Source: Lachnospiraceae bacterium (GTDB lineage: Bacteria; Bacillota; Clostridia; Lachnospirales; Lachnospiraceae). From it: 44,443 nt of DNA. This document shows positions 16,201 through 23,952 of the stretch, piece after piece. A model generated the notes under the pieces. That model made no database searches, was not told where the DNA came from, and was given only the letters and a program-made list of their open reading frames with translations. The stretch covers positions 1 through 44,443 of the forward strand of contig JAGBBM010000114.1 in assembly GCA_017938485.1 (NCBI GenBank). The letters are read 5' to 3'. The stretch's first letter is position 1. Each line of letters opens with the position of its first letter. Made by a program: the position numbers and the translations under genes.

Positions 16201-17312
16201 TAGTTGTTAACCTCTCTTAAGAAAAGCTCTTCCATTTCAGCTAATTGGCTATCCAATCTAGTCTGCTTGAAATTACTAAAGCTACTAACATTTCCTACAT
16301 TTTTAAGATTTCTGGTAGCAGTTTTTGCCATATGTTCCTTGTCCAGTCTTGCCACGTCTTCAAGAGTCTTAACGCCACTCTTGTTCCAGTTTTCCAGGAT
16401 GGCATTGACATAGGAGAAGTTGGCTGAATCAGGATGAGTAAGCATAGCCTTGTCACAGGCAGTTTTAATTAGCTCATTTGAAAAGCCGAAATCTTTGCTC
16501 CAAGTATTGATAAAAGCTGTTTCAGTATCTGTTGGAATACGCTGTCTTATTCCAAGAGATTTGAATACCATATTGCAAAGAGCCTTGGATGAGCTTGCCT
16601 GAGCTTTTGCATCCTTACGAGTCTTGATACCATCGTTGTACCAGGCAATAGCAACAGCTTCCATATATCTAAAGTTAGTCTTTTTCATCTCTACACAGTA
16701 TTCTACCAGATATTCAAAAAGGTCTGGGCTAAACTCTAGAGAATCATATATGTACAAAACAGTGGCGCAGTTAGTAGGTGTGAGAGGCTTGCCAAAAAGA
16801 GTCTCTATGAGATACTGTATATCTGCAAGGTCTGTATCCTCGAAAGCATTTGCCAACTGATTCTTGGTGTAGTTAGGCTTGGTAGGAGCAACACTTACGT
16901 CTTCTACTACCTCCTCTTCAACATCAGGAACAACAATCTGTTTCTTAGGTGTGTTATCAGATACCACCTTGAGAATAGATACAGCATCGCTGTTCATCTT
17001 AAGTCCCATAGTAGGGGCATGTAGTGGTAATAAAACTATTCCACTTAATCTGCCGTTACCATCATAGTTAAGGCGCAGTACATCCTTTGAAATCCAATAT
17101 TTAATTGCTCTGCATATATCGTTTTCTGTGAGATTAAAATGGTCTGCTATAGCGGCTACAGTAACAGCCTGATTGCTGTTAAGGAGTCTGACCAGATAAA
17201 GATATACCTTAACAAATTCACCGTTTGCTTCTGTCATATAGTAGTCTATGAAGAAGTTGGAAATGGATGAATATGTCTCACTATTTTCCGTTGAAATTGT
17301 GATTGTTTTCAT
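16200..17312 (-). CDS. DnaB/DnaD-like replication initiation protein
   Basis: A 370-aa protein with an N-terminal winged-helix DnaD-like domain (about residues 1-110; VAAIADHFNLTENDI is the recognition-helix region), an acidic linker (about 130-150), then two DnaD/DnaB-type helical repeats. The second repeat ends with FSYVNAILENWNKSGV (about 300-315), matching the YxxxIlxnW signature of DnaD domains. Such proteins remodel the origin and recruit the helicase loader, consistent with the overlapping DnaI-like gene. GGGGACGAG precedes the ATG. Its promoter lies next to an array of DnaA boxes. Whether it is the functional DnaD or DnaB orthologue cannot be decided by eye. Confidence 0.85.
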   Translation of the reverse strand: MKTITISTENSETYSSISNFFIDYYMTEANGEFVKVYLYLVRLLNSNQAVTVAAIADHFNLTENDICRAIKYWISKDVLRLNYDGNGRLSGIVLLPLHAPTMGLKMNSDAVSILKVVSDNTPKKQIVVPDVEEEVVEDVSVAPTKPNYTKNQLANAFEDTDLADIQYLIETLFGKPLTPTNCATVLYIYDSLEFSPDLFEYLVEYCVEMKKTNFRYMEAVAIAWYNDGIKTRKDAKAQASSSKALCNMVFKSLGIRQRIPTDTETAFINTWSKDFGFSNELIKTACDKAMLTHPDSANFSYVNAILENWNKSGVKTLEDVARLDKEHMAKTATRNLKNVGNVSSFSNFKQTRLDSQLAEMEELFLREVNN

Positions 17313-17347
17313 AGTAACTCGTCCCCTTTTTTGCTAATGCAAAATGA

Positions 17348-17375
17348 ATTATAACACACAAAAAATATAATTCAA
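17348..17375 (-). promoter_or_regulatory. Promoter of the helicase-loader operon
   Basis: On the minus strand, TTGAAT (17375-17370), 16 bp, TATAAT (17353-17348), about 36 bp before the ATG of the DnaB/DnaD-like gene. Confidence 0.6.
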
Positions 17376-17410
17376 CCGAACATCTTTTCTGTGTGGGGAA
17401 TTGGAAAAAT

Positions 17411-17437
17411 TGTGGAAAATGTGGATAATGTGGATAG
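17411..17437 (-). promoter_or_regulatory. Three tandem DnaA boxes upstream of the helicase-loader promoter
   Basis: Three 9-mers lie head to tail at an exact 9-bp period: TGTGGAAAA (17411), TGTGGATAA (17420) and TGTGGATAG (17429). The middle one is the perfect complement of TTATCCACA; the others differ by one base. They begin about 36 bp upstream of the -35 box of the operon. Confidence 0.7.
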
Positions 17438-17520
17438 TCGGTTACCATAATTTATTACCTCACAATTATGCCTTGTAAAATCGTCAAAACTATAAAAATT
17501 ATGTAAACTGCATAACTAAA

Positions 17521-17550
17521 GCCTACCTGCCAAATCTTTGGCAAATAGGC
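17521..17550 (-). terminator. Likely terminator after murC
   Basis: GCCTA and GCCAAA on the left pair with TTTGGC and TAGGC on the right, with a 3-nt loop. On the minus strand it is followed by TTTAGTT, a weak T tract. It lies about 20 bp past the murC stop. Confidence 0.5.
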
Positions 17551-17551
17551 T

Positions 17552-17569
17552 TGTGGATAATGTGGATAA
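17552..17569 (-). promoter_or_regulatory. Two tandem perfect DnaA boxes
   Basis: TGTGGATAA occurs twice back to back (17552-17560 and 17561-17569), directly beside the murC stop codon. Together with the array at 17411 this gives five DnaA-box-like sites in about 160 bp, all in one orientation. Confidence 0.7.
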
Positions 17570-18952
17570 TTATTTTTTTAGGAGGGAATCTCCAATAGAA
17601 TCAACGTTTCCCGCTCCCATAGTTATCAACAAATCATTTTTTTTGCAATTTTTTTCAACAAATTTTTCTATTGACAAAAAGTCTCCGATATGCTCTGCAT
17701 TTCCACCTAGTTCATTTATCTTGATTTCAAGGTCTTTTGAGGAAATCATACCTGTATCTTTTTCTCTTGCAGCGTAGATATCTGCGAGAATAACGTGGTC
17801 ACATGTGGATAAGGCCTGGGCAAATTTGTCTAAAAGAGCATAGGTTCTTGTATATGTATGTGGCTGGAATACACACCAGAGCTCATTGTGAGGGGTGTTC
17901 TTTGCAGCCTTAAGAGTTGCCTCTATCTCTGTTGGATGGTGGGCATAGTCGTCAAGGATTATGACGCCGTTTTTAGTGACACCCTTATGCTCAAAACGTC
18001 TCTTTGCACTAGTGCAATCAAAAAGACCAGCCTTTACGGATTCTCTGTCAAGCTTGAGGAAATCACAAACTGCGATAACTGATAAAGAGTTAACCACATT
18101 GTGGATTCCTGTTGAGTGAAGAGAAATGGTGTCTGTTTTTTCACCGTCAACAACTAGGGTATAAGTTGGGTGTCCTTCACTGTCAAAGGTAATATCTGTT
18201 GCGCTGTATTTGTTTTCTGGATTAAGACCAAAAGTAACTATGTTGCAATCCAAGTTTGAAACTATGCGAGCCTTGTGTTCCATATCGCCGTTAATTACCA
18301 ACAAACCATCCTTTGGTAAAATCTCGGCGAAGGTTTTGAAGGATTCTACAATCTCATCAATTCCACTGAAGAAATCTAAGTGGTCCTCGTCTACATTTAA
18401 TATGATACTTATGTATGGATTAAATGAATGGTAGCTGTTAGTGTACTCGCAGGCTTCAGTTACAAAGTAATCTGACTGACCAACACGGATGTTACCGCCG
18501 ATTACATCAAGCATACCACCGATGGATATGGTAGGGTCTGTGTCCGCCTTAAGAAGTACGTGGGACATCATAGAGGTAGTAGTGGTTTTGCCGTGGGTTC
18601 CACTTATGGCAATTCCGTACTTGTAGTTGTTCATAATCTGTCCGAGAAGTTCAGCTCTGGTAAGCATAGGGATTTCTCTTTTTTGAACCTCTAAGAATTC
18701 TTCGTTATCTTTGCTTATGGCAGCAGTGTAAACCACCAAATCTATATCATCTGTTATATTTGAAGCTACCTGCCCGATATTAATGGTTGCTCCACAAGCT
18801 TTAAGCGTAGCTGTTATATCTGAGTCCTTAATATCTGAACCGGAAACAGTAAATCCTGCCTTAAGCAAAATCTCAGCAAGACCGCTCATACTGATACCGC
18901 CTATTCCCATAAAATAAACCTTACATGGTTTAGAAAAATCTACTTTATACAT
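17570..18952 (-). CDS. murC: UDP-N-acetylmuramate--L-alanine ligase
   Basis: A 460-aa Mur ligase that adds L-Ala to UDP-MurNAc, the first peptide step of cell-wall precursor synthesis in the cytoplasm. It has the N-terminal Rossmann motif FMGIGGISMSGLA, the ATP loop SGTHGKTTTTS and the C-terminal DDYAHHPTEI characteristic of MurC. The frame opens at GTG 18961, but ATG 18952 has AAAGG at 8 bp and is preferred. It is divergent from nadB. It lies upstream of the replication-initiation operon on the same strand, with a weak terminator and DnaA boxes between. Confidence 0.95.
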   Translation of the reverse strand: MYKVDFSKPCKVYFMGIGGISMSGLAEILLKAGFTVSGSDIKDSDITATLKACGATINIGQVASNITDDIDLVVYTAAISKDNEEFLEVQKREIPMLTRAELLGQIMNNYKYGIAISGTHGKTTTTSMMSHVLLKADTDPTISIGGMLDVIGGNIRVGQSDYFVTEACEYTNSYHSFNPYISIILNVDEDHLDFFSGIDEIVESFKTFAEILPKDGLLVINGDMEHKARIVSNLDCNIVTFGLNPENKYSATDITFDSEGHPTYTLVVDGEKTDTISLHSTGIHNVVNSLSVIAVCDFLKLDRESVKAGLFDCTSAKRRFEHKGVTKNGVIILDDYAHHPTEIEATLKAAKNTPHNELWCVFQPHTYTRTYALLDKFAQALSTCDHVILADIYAAREKDTGMISSKDLEIKINELGGNAEHIGDFLSIEKFVEKNCKKNDLLITMGAGNVDSIGDSLLKK

Positions 18953-18990
18953 AGTAATCACCTTTCAAATTTATCTGTAAAGTAGTATAG

Positions 18991-19030
18991 CACAATTCGT
19001 TGACATTACAACCACTTTGTGCCATTATTA
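18991..19030 (+). promoter_or_regulatory. nadBC promoter with overlapping dyad operator
   Basis: TTGACA (19000-19005), 17 bp, CATTAT (19023-19028). The -35 region lies inside a nested dyad: CACAA (18991-18995), GTTG (18999-19002), CAAC (19009-19012), TTGTG (19017-19021). A repressor could bind here; a niacin-responsive regulator would fit the genes, but I cannot match the site to a known motif. Confidence 0.5.
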
Positions 19031-19085
19031 TATAGAATATTTTGCTAAAAATCACGAAAAAATATAGTACAAAGAAGAGGAAATT

Positions 19086-20414
19086 ATGGACGAGAATTTA
19101 CATATTTCGACAAAATATGATGTCATAATTGTTGGAACTGGAGTGGCAGGCCTTTTCACGGCCCTTTCCATATCACCAAAATACAAGATTCTTATGATAT
19201 CAAAGGACAAAATTAAAAATAGTGATTCATATCTTGCTCAGGGTGGAATCTGTACCCTGAAGGAGCCGTCAGATTTTGATAGTTTCTTTGAGGACACCTT
19301 AAAGGCGGGCAGATATGAAAACAAAGAGGATTCTGTAAAGGTTATGATAGAGAATTCTCCTATGATAATGGATAGACTCATAGAGTACGGAGTTTGCTTT
19401 GATGTAAATGAGGACGGAAGCTTTGAGTATACCAGAGAGGGCGCACACTCTACCTATCGAATTCTTCATCATAAGGATGTGACTGGCAAGGAGATAACTA
19501 ACAAGCTCCTCAACAATGTAAGGGAAAGAGATAACATTACCCTCTGCGAATTTACTAAGATGTTGGATTTAATCGTAAGGGACAACACTTGTCAGGGCAT
19601 AGTTCTCAGCCATGAGGGTGTATCTAAGGCAGTTTATGCCAAGGAGGTTGTTCTTGCCACTGGTGGTATAGGAGGTCTTTTTGCCCACTCCACTAACTTT
19701 AGACATATAACAGGTGATAGTTTTGCACTGGCTTTAAGACACGGTATAGAGCTAGAAAATATTAATTATATCCAGATTCATCCAACCTCTCTATATGAGA
19801 AGGATGCAAAGAGAAAGTTCCTTATATCTGAGTCTGTAAGAGGTGAGGGAGGGATACTCTTAAATAAGGATGGAGAAAGATTTGTGGATGAGCTACTTCC
19901 TAGAGATGTGGTAACGGAAGCAATCAGAAAGCAGATGGCCATAGATGGAAGACCATATGTGATGCTTTCTATCAAGCATATGCCGAAGGAAGAGATATTA
20001 AGAAGATTTCCTAATATATATAGACACTGTATGGAAGTGGGATATGACCTTAGTGTAGAGGATATTCCTGTAACCCCAGCCCAGCATTATCTTATGGGTG
20101 GAATTAAAGCGGATACCTATGGTAGAACCTCAGTTAAGAATTTATTTGCAGTGGGAGAGACTGCCTGCAATGGAGTTCACGGAGCCAATAGACTTGCAAG
20201 TAACTCTCTTCTTGAAAGTCTTGTTTTTGCTGAAAGAGCAGGCTGGATTATAACTGAGGAGATAGATGATATTAAGCTTCATACCCCTAGTGTGGATATA
20301 AGGCTTTATGATGACGCGGCTGCTTGGGATGAGAGCAATCGCAAGATTATTTTAGAAGAAATAAAAAGAAGGGACGAAGATTTTTATGATAAATGGTGTA
20401 ACAAACAGAGTTAA
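19086..20414 (+). CDS. nadB: L-aspartate oxidase
   Basis: A 442-aa flavoprotein that oxidises L-aspartate to iminoaspartate, first step of de novo NAD synthesis. It shows the FAD motif IIVGTGVAGLF (about residues 14-24), SYLAQGG, the substrate region REGAHS and TGKEIT, LATGGIGG, the HPTSLY motif and the C-terminal GETACNGVHGANRLASNSLLE-type FAD segment, of which GVHGAN and NSLLE are diagnostic. It is shorter than the about 530-aa proteobacterial enzyme because the C-terminal helical domain is reduced, a form I associate with Clostridia. Under anaerobic conditions fumarate is the likely electron acceptor. It overlaps nadC by 29 bp. nadA is not in the window. Confidence 0.93.
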   Translation: MDENLHISTKYDVIIVGTGVAGLFTALSISPKYKILMISKDKIKNSDSYLAQGGICTLKEPSDFDSFFEDTLKAGRYENKEDSVKVMIENSPMIMDRLIEYGVCFDVNEDGSFEYTREGAHSTYRILHHKDVTGKEITNKLLNNVRERDNITLCEFTKMLDLIVRDNTCQGIVLSHEGVSKAVYAKEVVLATGGIGGLFAHSTNFRHITGDSFALALRHGIELENINYIQIHPTSLYEKDAKRKFLISESVRGEGGILLNKDGERFVDELLPRDVVTEAIRKQMAIDGRPYVMLSIKHMPKEEILRRFPNIYRHCMEVGYDLSVEDIPVTPAQHYLMGGIKADTYGRTSVKNLFAVGETACNGVHGANRLASNSLLESLVFAERAGWIITEEIDDIKLHTPSVDIRLYDDAAAWDESNRKIILEEIKRRDEDFYDKWCNKQS

Positions 20415-21243
20415 TATTGATGAGTACATACTTAATGCATTAAAGGAAGATATAACTAGTGAGGATGTAACTACCAATGCCATCATGCCTGAGGCTCGTC
20501 AGGGAAAGGCTGACCTTATCTGTAAGGAGGATGGTATAATCTGTGGCCTTCCTGTATTCCAAAGAACCTTTGAGCTTCTTGACGATACTGCAGTGTTTGA
20601 GACAGATGTAAAAGATGGTGACTTCGTTAAGAAGGGACAGGTTATGGGTGTTATAAAGGGTGATATAAGAGCCCTTCTTTCAGGAGAGAGAACAGCCCTT
20701 AACTACTTACAGCGAATGAGCGGTATAGCTACCTTTACAAGAGAGCTTGCAAAGGAGTTAGAAGGCAAGAAAACAAAGCTTCTTGATACTCGTAAGACTA
20801 CACCTAATATGCGTCCTTTTGAAAAGTATGCTGTTAAGGTGGGTGGTGGCACAAACCACAGATACAATCTTTCAGATGGAATTCTCATAAAGGATAACCA
20901 TATCGGAGCAGCGGGAAGTATCACAAAGGCTGTGGCTATGGCAAAGGAGTATGCTCCATTTGTAAGAAAAATAGAAGTAGAGGTTGAAACCTTAGAGCAG
21001 TTAGATGAAGCCATAGCTGCCGGGGCGGACATCATCATGCTCGACAATATGGATAATGCAACTATGAAAGAGGCAGTTCGCCGTGTAGCTGGAAAGGCTG
21101 AGACAGAGTGTTCAGGAAATGTAACCAAGGAACGTCTCGCAGAGATAGCAGAGGTAGGGGTGGACTATGTATCCTCAGGAGCCCTCACTCACTCCGCTCC
21201 AATTATGGATATAAGCTTAAAGAATCTTGTTCCTGTAGAGTAG
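20386..21243 (+). CDS. nadC: Nicotinate-nucleotide pyrophosphorylase (carboxylating)
   Basis: A 285-aa quinolinate phosphoribosyltransferase that joins quinolinate and PRPP to give nicotinate mononucleotide. Visible motifs are SGERTALNYLQRMSGIAT, LLDTRKTTPNMR, KYAVKVGGGTNHR, KDNHI and the C-terminal DIIMLDNM and YVSSGALTHS, all characteristic of QPRTase. Start ATG 20386 lies inside nadB, which implies translational coupling; no in-frame ATG occurs further on before conserved sequence. The PRPP it needs is made by prs in this window. The quinolinate it needs requires nadA, which must be encoded elsewhere. Confidence 0.94.
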   Translation: MINGVTNRVNIDEYILNALKEDITSEDVTTNAIMPEARQGKADLICKEDGIICGLPVFQRTFELLDDTAVFETDVKDGDFVKKGQVMGVIKGDIRALLSGERTALNYLQRMSGIATFTRELAKELEGKKTKLLDTRKTTPNMRPFEKYAVKVGGGTNHRYNLSDGILIKDNHIGAAGSITKAVAMAKEYAPFVRKIEVEVETLEQLDEAIAAGADIIMLDNMDNATMKEAVRRVAGKAETECSGNVTKERLAEIAEVGVDYVSSGALTHSAPIMDISLKNLVPVE

Positions 21244-21307
21244 GCATATAGCTAGCTTCACTCCAAGTTGGATGATTTTTAATTGAGAGTGAAGGGGAGG
21301 TAAGCAC

Positions 21308-22057
21308 ATGGAGAGTAAGAAAAATAACAAAAAGAAACTCGTCATTTTAATGGTGGTTATCCTTATTCTCGTGGGAATACTTTTAGTTGTACTAGTGCTT
21401 GCAAGCAAAAAAAAGGATGATAACAAATATGTAGATTTAACTACAACTGAAGTAACCACAGAAGAGTTAGAGGATGCAACTGATGAAGATGTTGCAACTA
21501 GTGAAACCACAGAAGAACTTACGGAAGATACAACAGAGATTGAAACAGAGGCTATGGATGACATAGTTCAAGAAGGAATGGAAATTACCGATGAAGACCT
21601 TGAAGGAACGGATTATGAATATACGTCTTCGGCGGGTAATGGTTCTGCATCAGGAAGCTCATCAGGAGGTACAAGTAATCAGCAGCAGACTAATAATCAG
21701 ACCACTAACCAAACCACAAGTAATCAGACATCTACTAATTACGGTGGTTCTGCATCAGGAGGCTATGGGGGAGTATACTATATCCCACCAGTCGAAGAAG
21801 AAACCACAGAGGCAACCACAGAGGAAGAACTTGAAGCTGTATGGGTGGTGGATGTACCAGAGCAGGTCAATACTTATCCGGTGTATGATACGGTTTATCA
21901 TGATGTGTGTAATGAATGTCATGCTATAATTGATGAATGTGCATTAGAACATATGCAAGGTCCTTGTTCAAGTTGGACTGGTGACGTGCCATTCCAGGTA
22001 CAAGTTGATACCTATACAGAGATTATCCCGGAACAAGGACACTGGGAGTATAGATAA
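21308..22057 (+). CDS. Single-pass membrane protein with Thr/Glu linker and Cys-rich tail
   Basis: A 249-aa protein. A basic N-terminus (KKNNKKK) precedes one transmembrane helix (about residues 11-33). Next comes a low-complexity Thr/Glu stalk (about 44-100), a Gly/Ser and Gln/Asn/Thr segment (about 108-155), a second Thr/Glu stretch, and a compact C-terminal region (about 185-249) with VCNECH, ECALEH and GPC. The spacing of these Cys and His residues suggests a metal site or disulfides. It should be cell-surface exposed with a small terminal domain. The family is not recognised. GGGGAGG precedes the ATG. A hairpin (CTTCACTC 21256, GAGTGAAG 21287) lies between nadC and this gene. Confidence 0.75.
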   Translation: MESKKNNKKKLVILMVVILILVGILLVVLVLASKKKDDNKYVDLTTTEVTTEELEDATDEDVATSETTEELTEDTTEIETEAMDDIVQEGMEITDEDLEGTDYEYTSSAGNGSASGSSSGGTSNQQQTNNQTTNQTTSNQTSTNYGGSASGGYGGVYYIPPVEEETTEATTEEELEAVWVVDVPEQVNTYPVYDTVYHDVCNECHAIIDECALEHMQGPCSSWTGDVPFQVQVDTYTEIIPEQGHWEYR

Positions 22058-22081
22058 TTGAATATATGTAACAAGTAGACC

Positions 22082-22113
22082 AAAGGAACGTATTTGATTA
22101 CGTTCCTTTTTTG
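22082..22113 (+). terminator. Intrinsic terminator
   Basis: AAAGGAACGT (22082-22091) pairs with ACGTTCCTTT (22100-22109) and a T run follows. Confidence 0.75.
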
Positions 22114-22126
22114 ATGGGAAGGATGT

Positions 22127-22339
22127 ATGGGTTTTAGATTATATGACTATTTAAGTCAATTAACACCAGAAGAATTATTTGTATTGTTGGTGGTATGTGT
22201 ATCGATATCGGTTGGTGTTGGTATTGTTGTAATAATATGTGAGTCGGTGAAAAAAGTTGGGCATATAGAGAAAAGTCGACCACTACTGCCCAGAAAAATC
22301 AAGAAAAAGCAGAAAGTAAGAAAAAAATCGGGCATATAG
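22127..22339 (+). CDS. Small membrane protein ending in a tandem repeat
   Basis: A 70-aa open frame with GGAAGG upstream of ATG 22127. The N-terminus LSQLTPEELFVLL is followed by one hydrophobic helix (about residues 19-41) and a very basic tail (RKIKKKQKVRKK). The tail is encoded by the first copies of a 71-bp DNA repeat. Because 71 is not a multiple of three, the repeat shifts frame and the protein ends in the second copy, so the tail may have been rewritten by repeat expansion. Function unknown; it could be a remnant of a longer gene. Confidence 0.5.
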   Translation: MGFRLYDYLSQLTPEELFVLLVVCVSISVGVGIVVIICESVKKVGHIEKSRPLLPRKIKKKQKVRKKSGI

Positions 22340-22486
22340 AGAAAAGTCAATTACCACTGCCCAGAAAAATCAAGAAAAAGCAGAAAGTAAGAAAAAAGTC
22401 GGGCATATAAAGAAAAGTCGACCACTACTGCCCAGAAAAACCAAAAGAAAGCAGAAAACCAAAAAAATCGGGAATATAAAGAAAAC
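22259..22486. repeat. 71-bp tandem repeat, three copies plus a partial fourth
   Basis: Copies start with GGGCATATA at 22259, 22330 and 22401, with a degenerate partial copy GGGAATATA at 22470. Each copy runs GGGCATATAGAGAAAAGTC, CACTACTGCCC or CACTGCCC, then an A/G-rich stretch. GGGCA and TGCCC within each copy could pair. Period 71, 71 and 69. Confidence 0.85.
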
Positions 22487-22515
22487 CCTTGCTTCAATAT
22501 ATGTGAAGCAAGGGT
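22485..22515 (-). terminator. Intrinsic terminator of the minus-strand lipoprotein gene
   Basis: ACCCTTGCTTCA (22485-22496) pairs perfectly with TGAAGCAAGGGT (22504-22515). On the minus strand it is followed by TTTTCTTT. Confidence 0.8.
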
Positions 22516-22525
22516 GATGTTAGCT

Positions 22526-23020
22526 TTACTTAATTGTTATAGAGTCAGCCCACTTTAGGATTTGGTCTTCTAGGTCTTTGTAGTCCTTGGTTTTGCATAC
22601 GAATTCGCAAATCCAATAGGAATTGTGGCCTTCAAACATACAGTGGACATAAGTGTATTTGGCACCATTCTTTACGGCGGTGTGAGTGAAGTAGTAATAG
22701 TCACCTCTCTGGGAGAGGGCATCTACAGAAACACCATTCTGGTTTAAGATTTCGAGACAGTAGCCTTTTAAGTTAGCAATCTCATAACCTGCATACTGGA
22801 GTTCTTCTTCGGTTTCTTCCACGGCGGAGAAAAGAACTCGCTCACTGTTGTAGTAGGCATCAAAGCCAGTCATCTCTTTTTCAATAAAGTCATCGGTTAA
22901 AGTAATAGTTAAATCTCTGCAGGTAAAGTTCTTTGGGTTTGCACCACAGGCTGTAAGCCCCATCAATAAACCTACCATTGTGAAAATAAGTAGTAATTTT
23001 TTAGTTAAGGATTTATTCAA
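22526..23020 (-). CDS. Putative lipoprotein
   Basis: A 164-aa protein with a lysine-rich n-region, a hydrophobic h-region and the lipobox LTAC (Cys at about residue 25), so it should be a lipid-anchored extracytoplasmic protein. The mature part is small, mixed alpha/beta in appearance, rich in Tyr and acidic residues, and ends DQILKWADSITIK. The layout resembles small clostridial lipoproteins whose mature domain carries TLTDDFIEKE-type sequence, but I assign no function. It follows the repeat-containing gene on the same strand by 17 bp, and a terminator lies just after it. Confidence 0.8.
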   Translation of the reverse strand: MNKSLTKKLLLIFTMVGLLMGLTACGANPKNFTCRDLTITLTDDFIEKEMTGFDAYYNSERVLFSAVEETEEELQYAGYEIANLKGYCLEILNQNGVSVDALSQRGDYYYFTHTAVKNGAKYTYVHCMFEGHNSYWICEFVCKTKDYKDLEDQILKWADSITIK

Positions 23021-23037
23021 TATAAAAACCTCCTGTT

Positions 23038-23661
23038 CTATAAATTATGCTGTCTTGCATATTCTTTTGCTGCATCGATTTCAGCCTGCTTTTTGGCTTC
23101 GTCCTCTGCAGCTTCTTTGTTAAGTCTATCCATAATCTCCTGAGCACGTTTTAATACATCGTCGGATGCTTCTGGTGCAGGAGTTTCATCTGCAACTGAA
23201 TCCCTGCTTGCCATACCCTCATTAATGTATTGGGAAATGTCACGCTGGGTTGATTTGAGGATAGAAGCAAGCTTTGCATCCTCCTCGGCCTTTCGTCTTG
23301 CTGCATCGATTTCAGCTTGTTTTCTAGCTTCGTCAGCGGCAGCTTCCTTATTGAGTCTATCTAAAATTTCCTGAGCACGTTTTGCGGCATCATCTGAAGT
23401 TTGGGATGGTGAAGCATCATTGGTTGATACAGGAGTGTTAGGTGATTTGCTATCAGTAGTATCTTCCAAACTTAAAGAAATATCCTCTGGTTTTACGTCA
23501 GGGTTTATGGCAGGTGTTACACTCTCCTTAGGCGGAACATAATAAGGCTCTTTTTCGTCAGGCCAATAACCATGGTGAGTGAGTTTGTAAACTGGTTTGT
23601 AGATGACACACCACCATTTGTAAACAGTCTGTTTTGCGCGGTAGAAAAAACTATCGTTCAT
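23038..23661 (-). CDS. Protein with two near-identical charged helical repeats
   Basis: A 207-aa protein from ATG 23661, which has GGAAGGTG at good spacing; the frame also opens at 23691 without a ribosome site. The N-terminal about 50 residues are aromatic and basic (YKWWCVIYKPVYKLTHHGYW). The rest is low complexity with a duplicated unit of about 40 residues: KRAQEILDRLNKEAAADEARKQ-type sequence at about 96-125 and again, slightly changed, near the C-terminus, each preceded by an SDD segment. The repeats should form charged alpha helices. No enzymatic motif is visible. It is probably co-transcribed with the lipoprotein gene 17 bp away. Confidence 0.7.
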   Translation of the reverse strand: MNDSFFYRAKQTVYKWWCVIYKPVYKLTHHGYWPDEKEPYYVPPKESVTPAINPDVKPEDISLSLEDTTDSKSPNTPVSTNDASPSQTSDDAAKRAQEILDRLNKEAAADEARKQAEIDAARRKAEEDAKLASILKSTQRDISQYINEGMASRDSVADETPAPEASDDVLKRAQEIMDRLNKEAAEDEAKKQAEIDAAKEYARQHNL

Positions 23662-23794
23662 AAAAAACACCTTCCAATCAGATAAAATCATCTTTGAAAT
23701 ATAATAACATTTTTGAGCCCTAAGAGGAAGTGAAAAAATAAAAAAATATATAAAAAATATTGTAAATTATAAATTATTTTGTGTAATTATACGT

Positions 23795-23822
23795 TTGCTT
23801 TTCCCCACGTAAATGTTATACT
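23795..23822 (+). promoter_or_regulatory. Probable pyk promoter
   Basis: TTGCTT (23795-23800), 16 bp, TATACT (23817-23822). CCCAC and GTGGG (about 23804 and 23830) flank the -10 as an inverted repeat. The leader of about 125 nt holds AACATA and TATGTT inverted repeats; the rest of the 23662-23952 gap is AT-rich with nothing else recognised. Confidence 0.45.
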
Positions 23823-23952
23823 AAACAGTGTGGGTTAACATACCTTTAACAAATATTTTAAAATATGTTGATACGAAAAGATTTTGGGTATGCTAACATA
23901 TATATGAAAAATGGGAATGAGAGAGAATTTTATATAGAGGAAGGAACTAGTT

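Noticed and set aside
17313-17569. Chromosomal replication origin
   Set aside because: DnaA boxes are present, but dnaA and dnaN are not next to it and no clear unwinding element was seen; kept only as a DnaA-site cluster.
22259-22486. Possible CRISPR array
   Set aside because: The repeats are 71 bp, directly adjacent and without unique spacers of even length; it is a tandem repeat.
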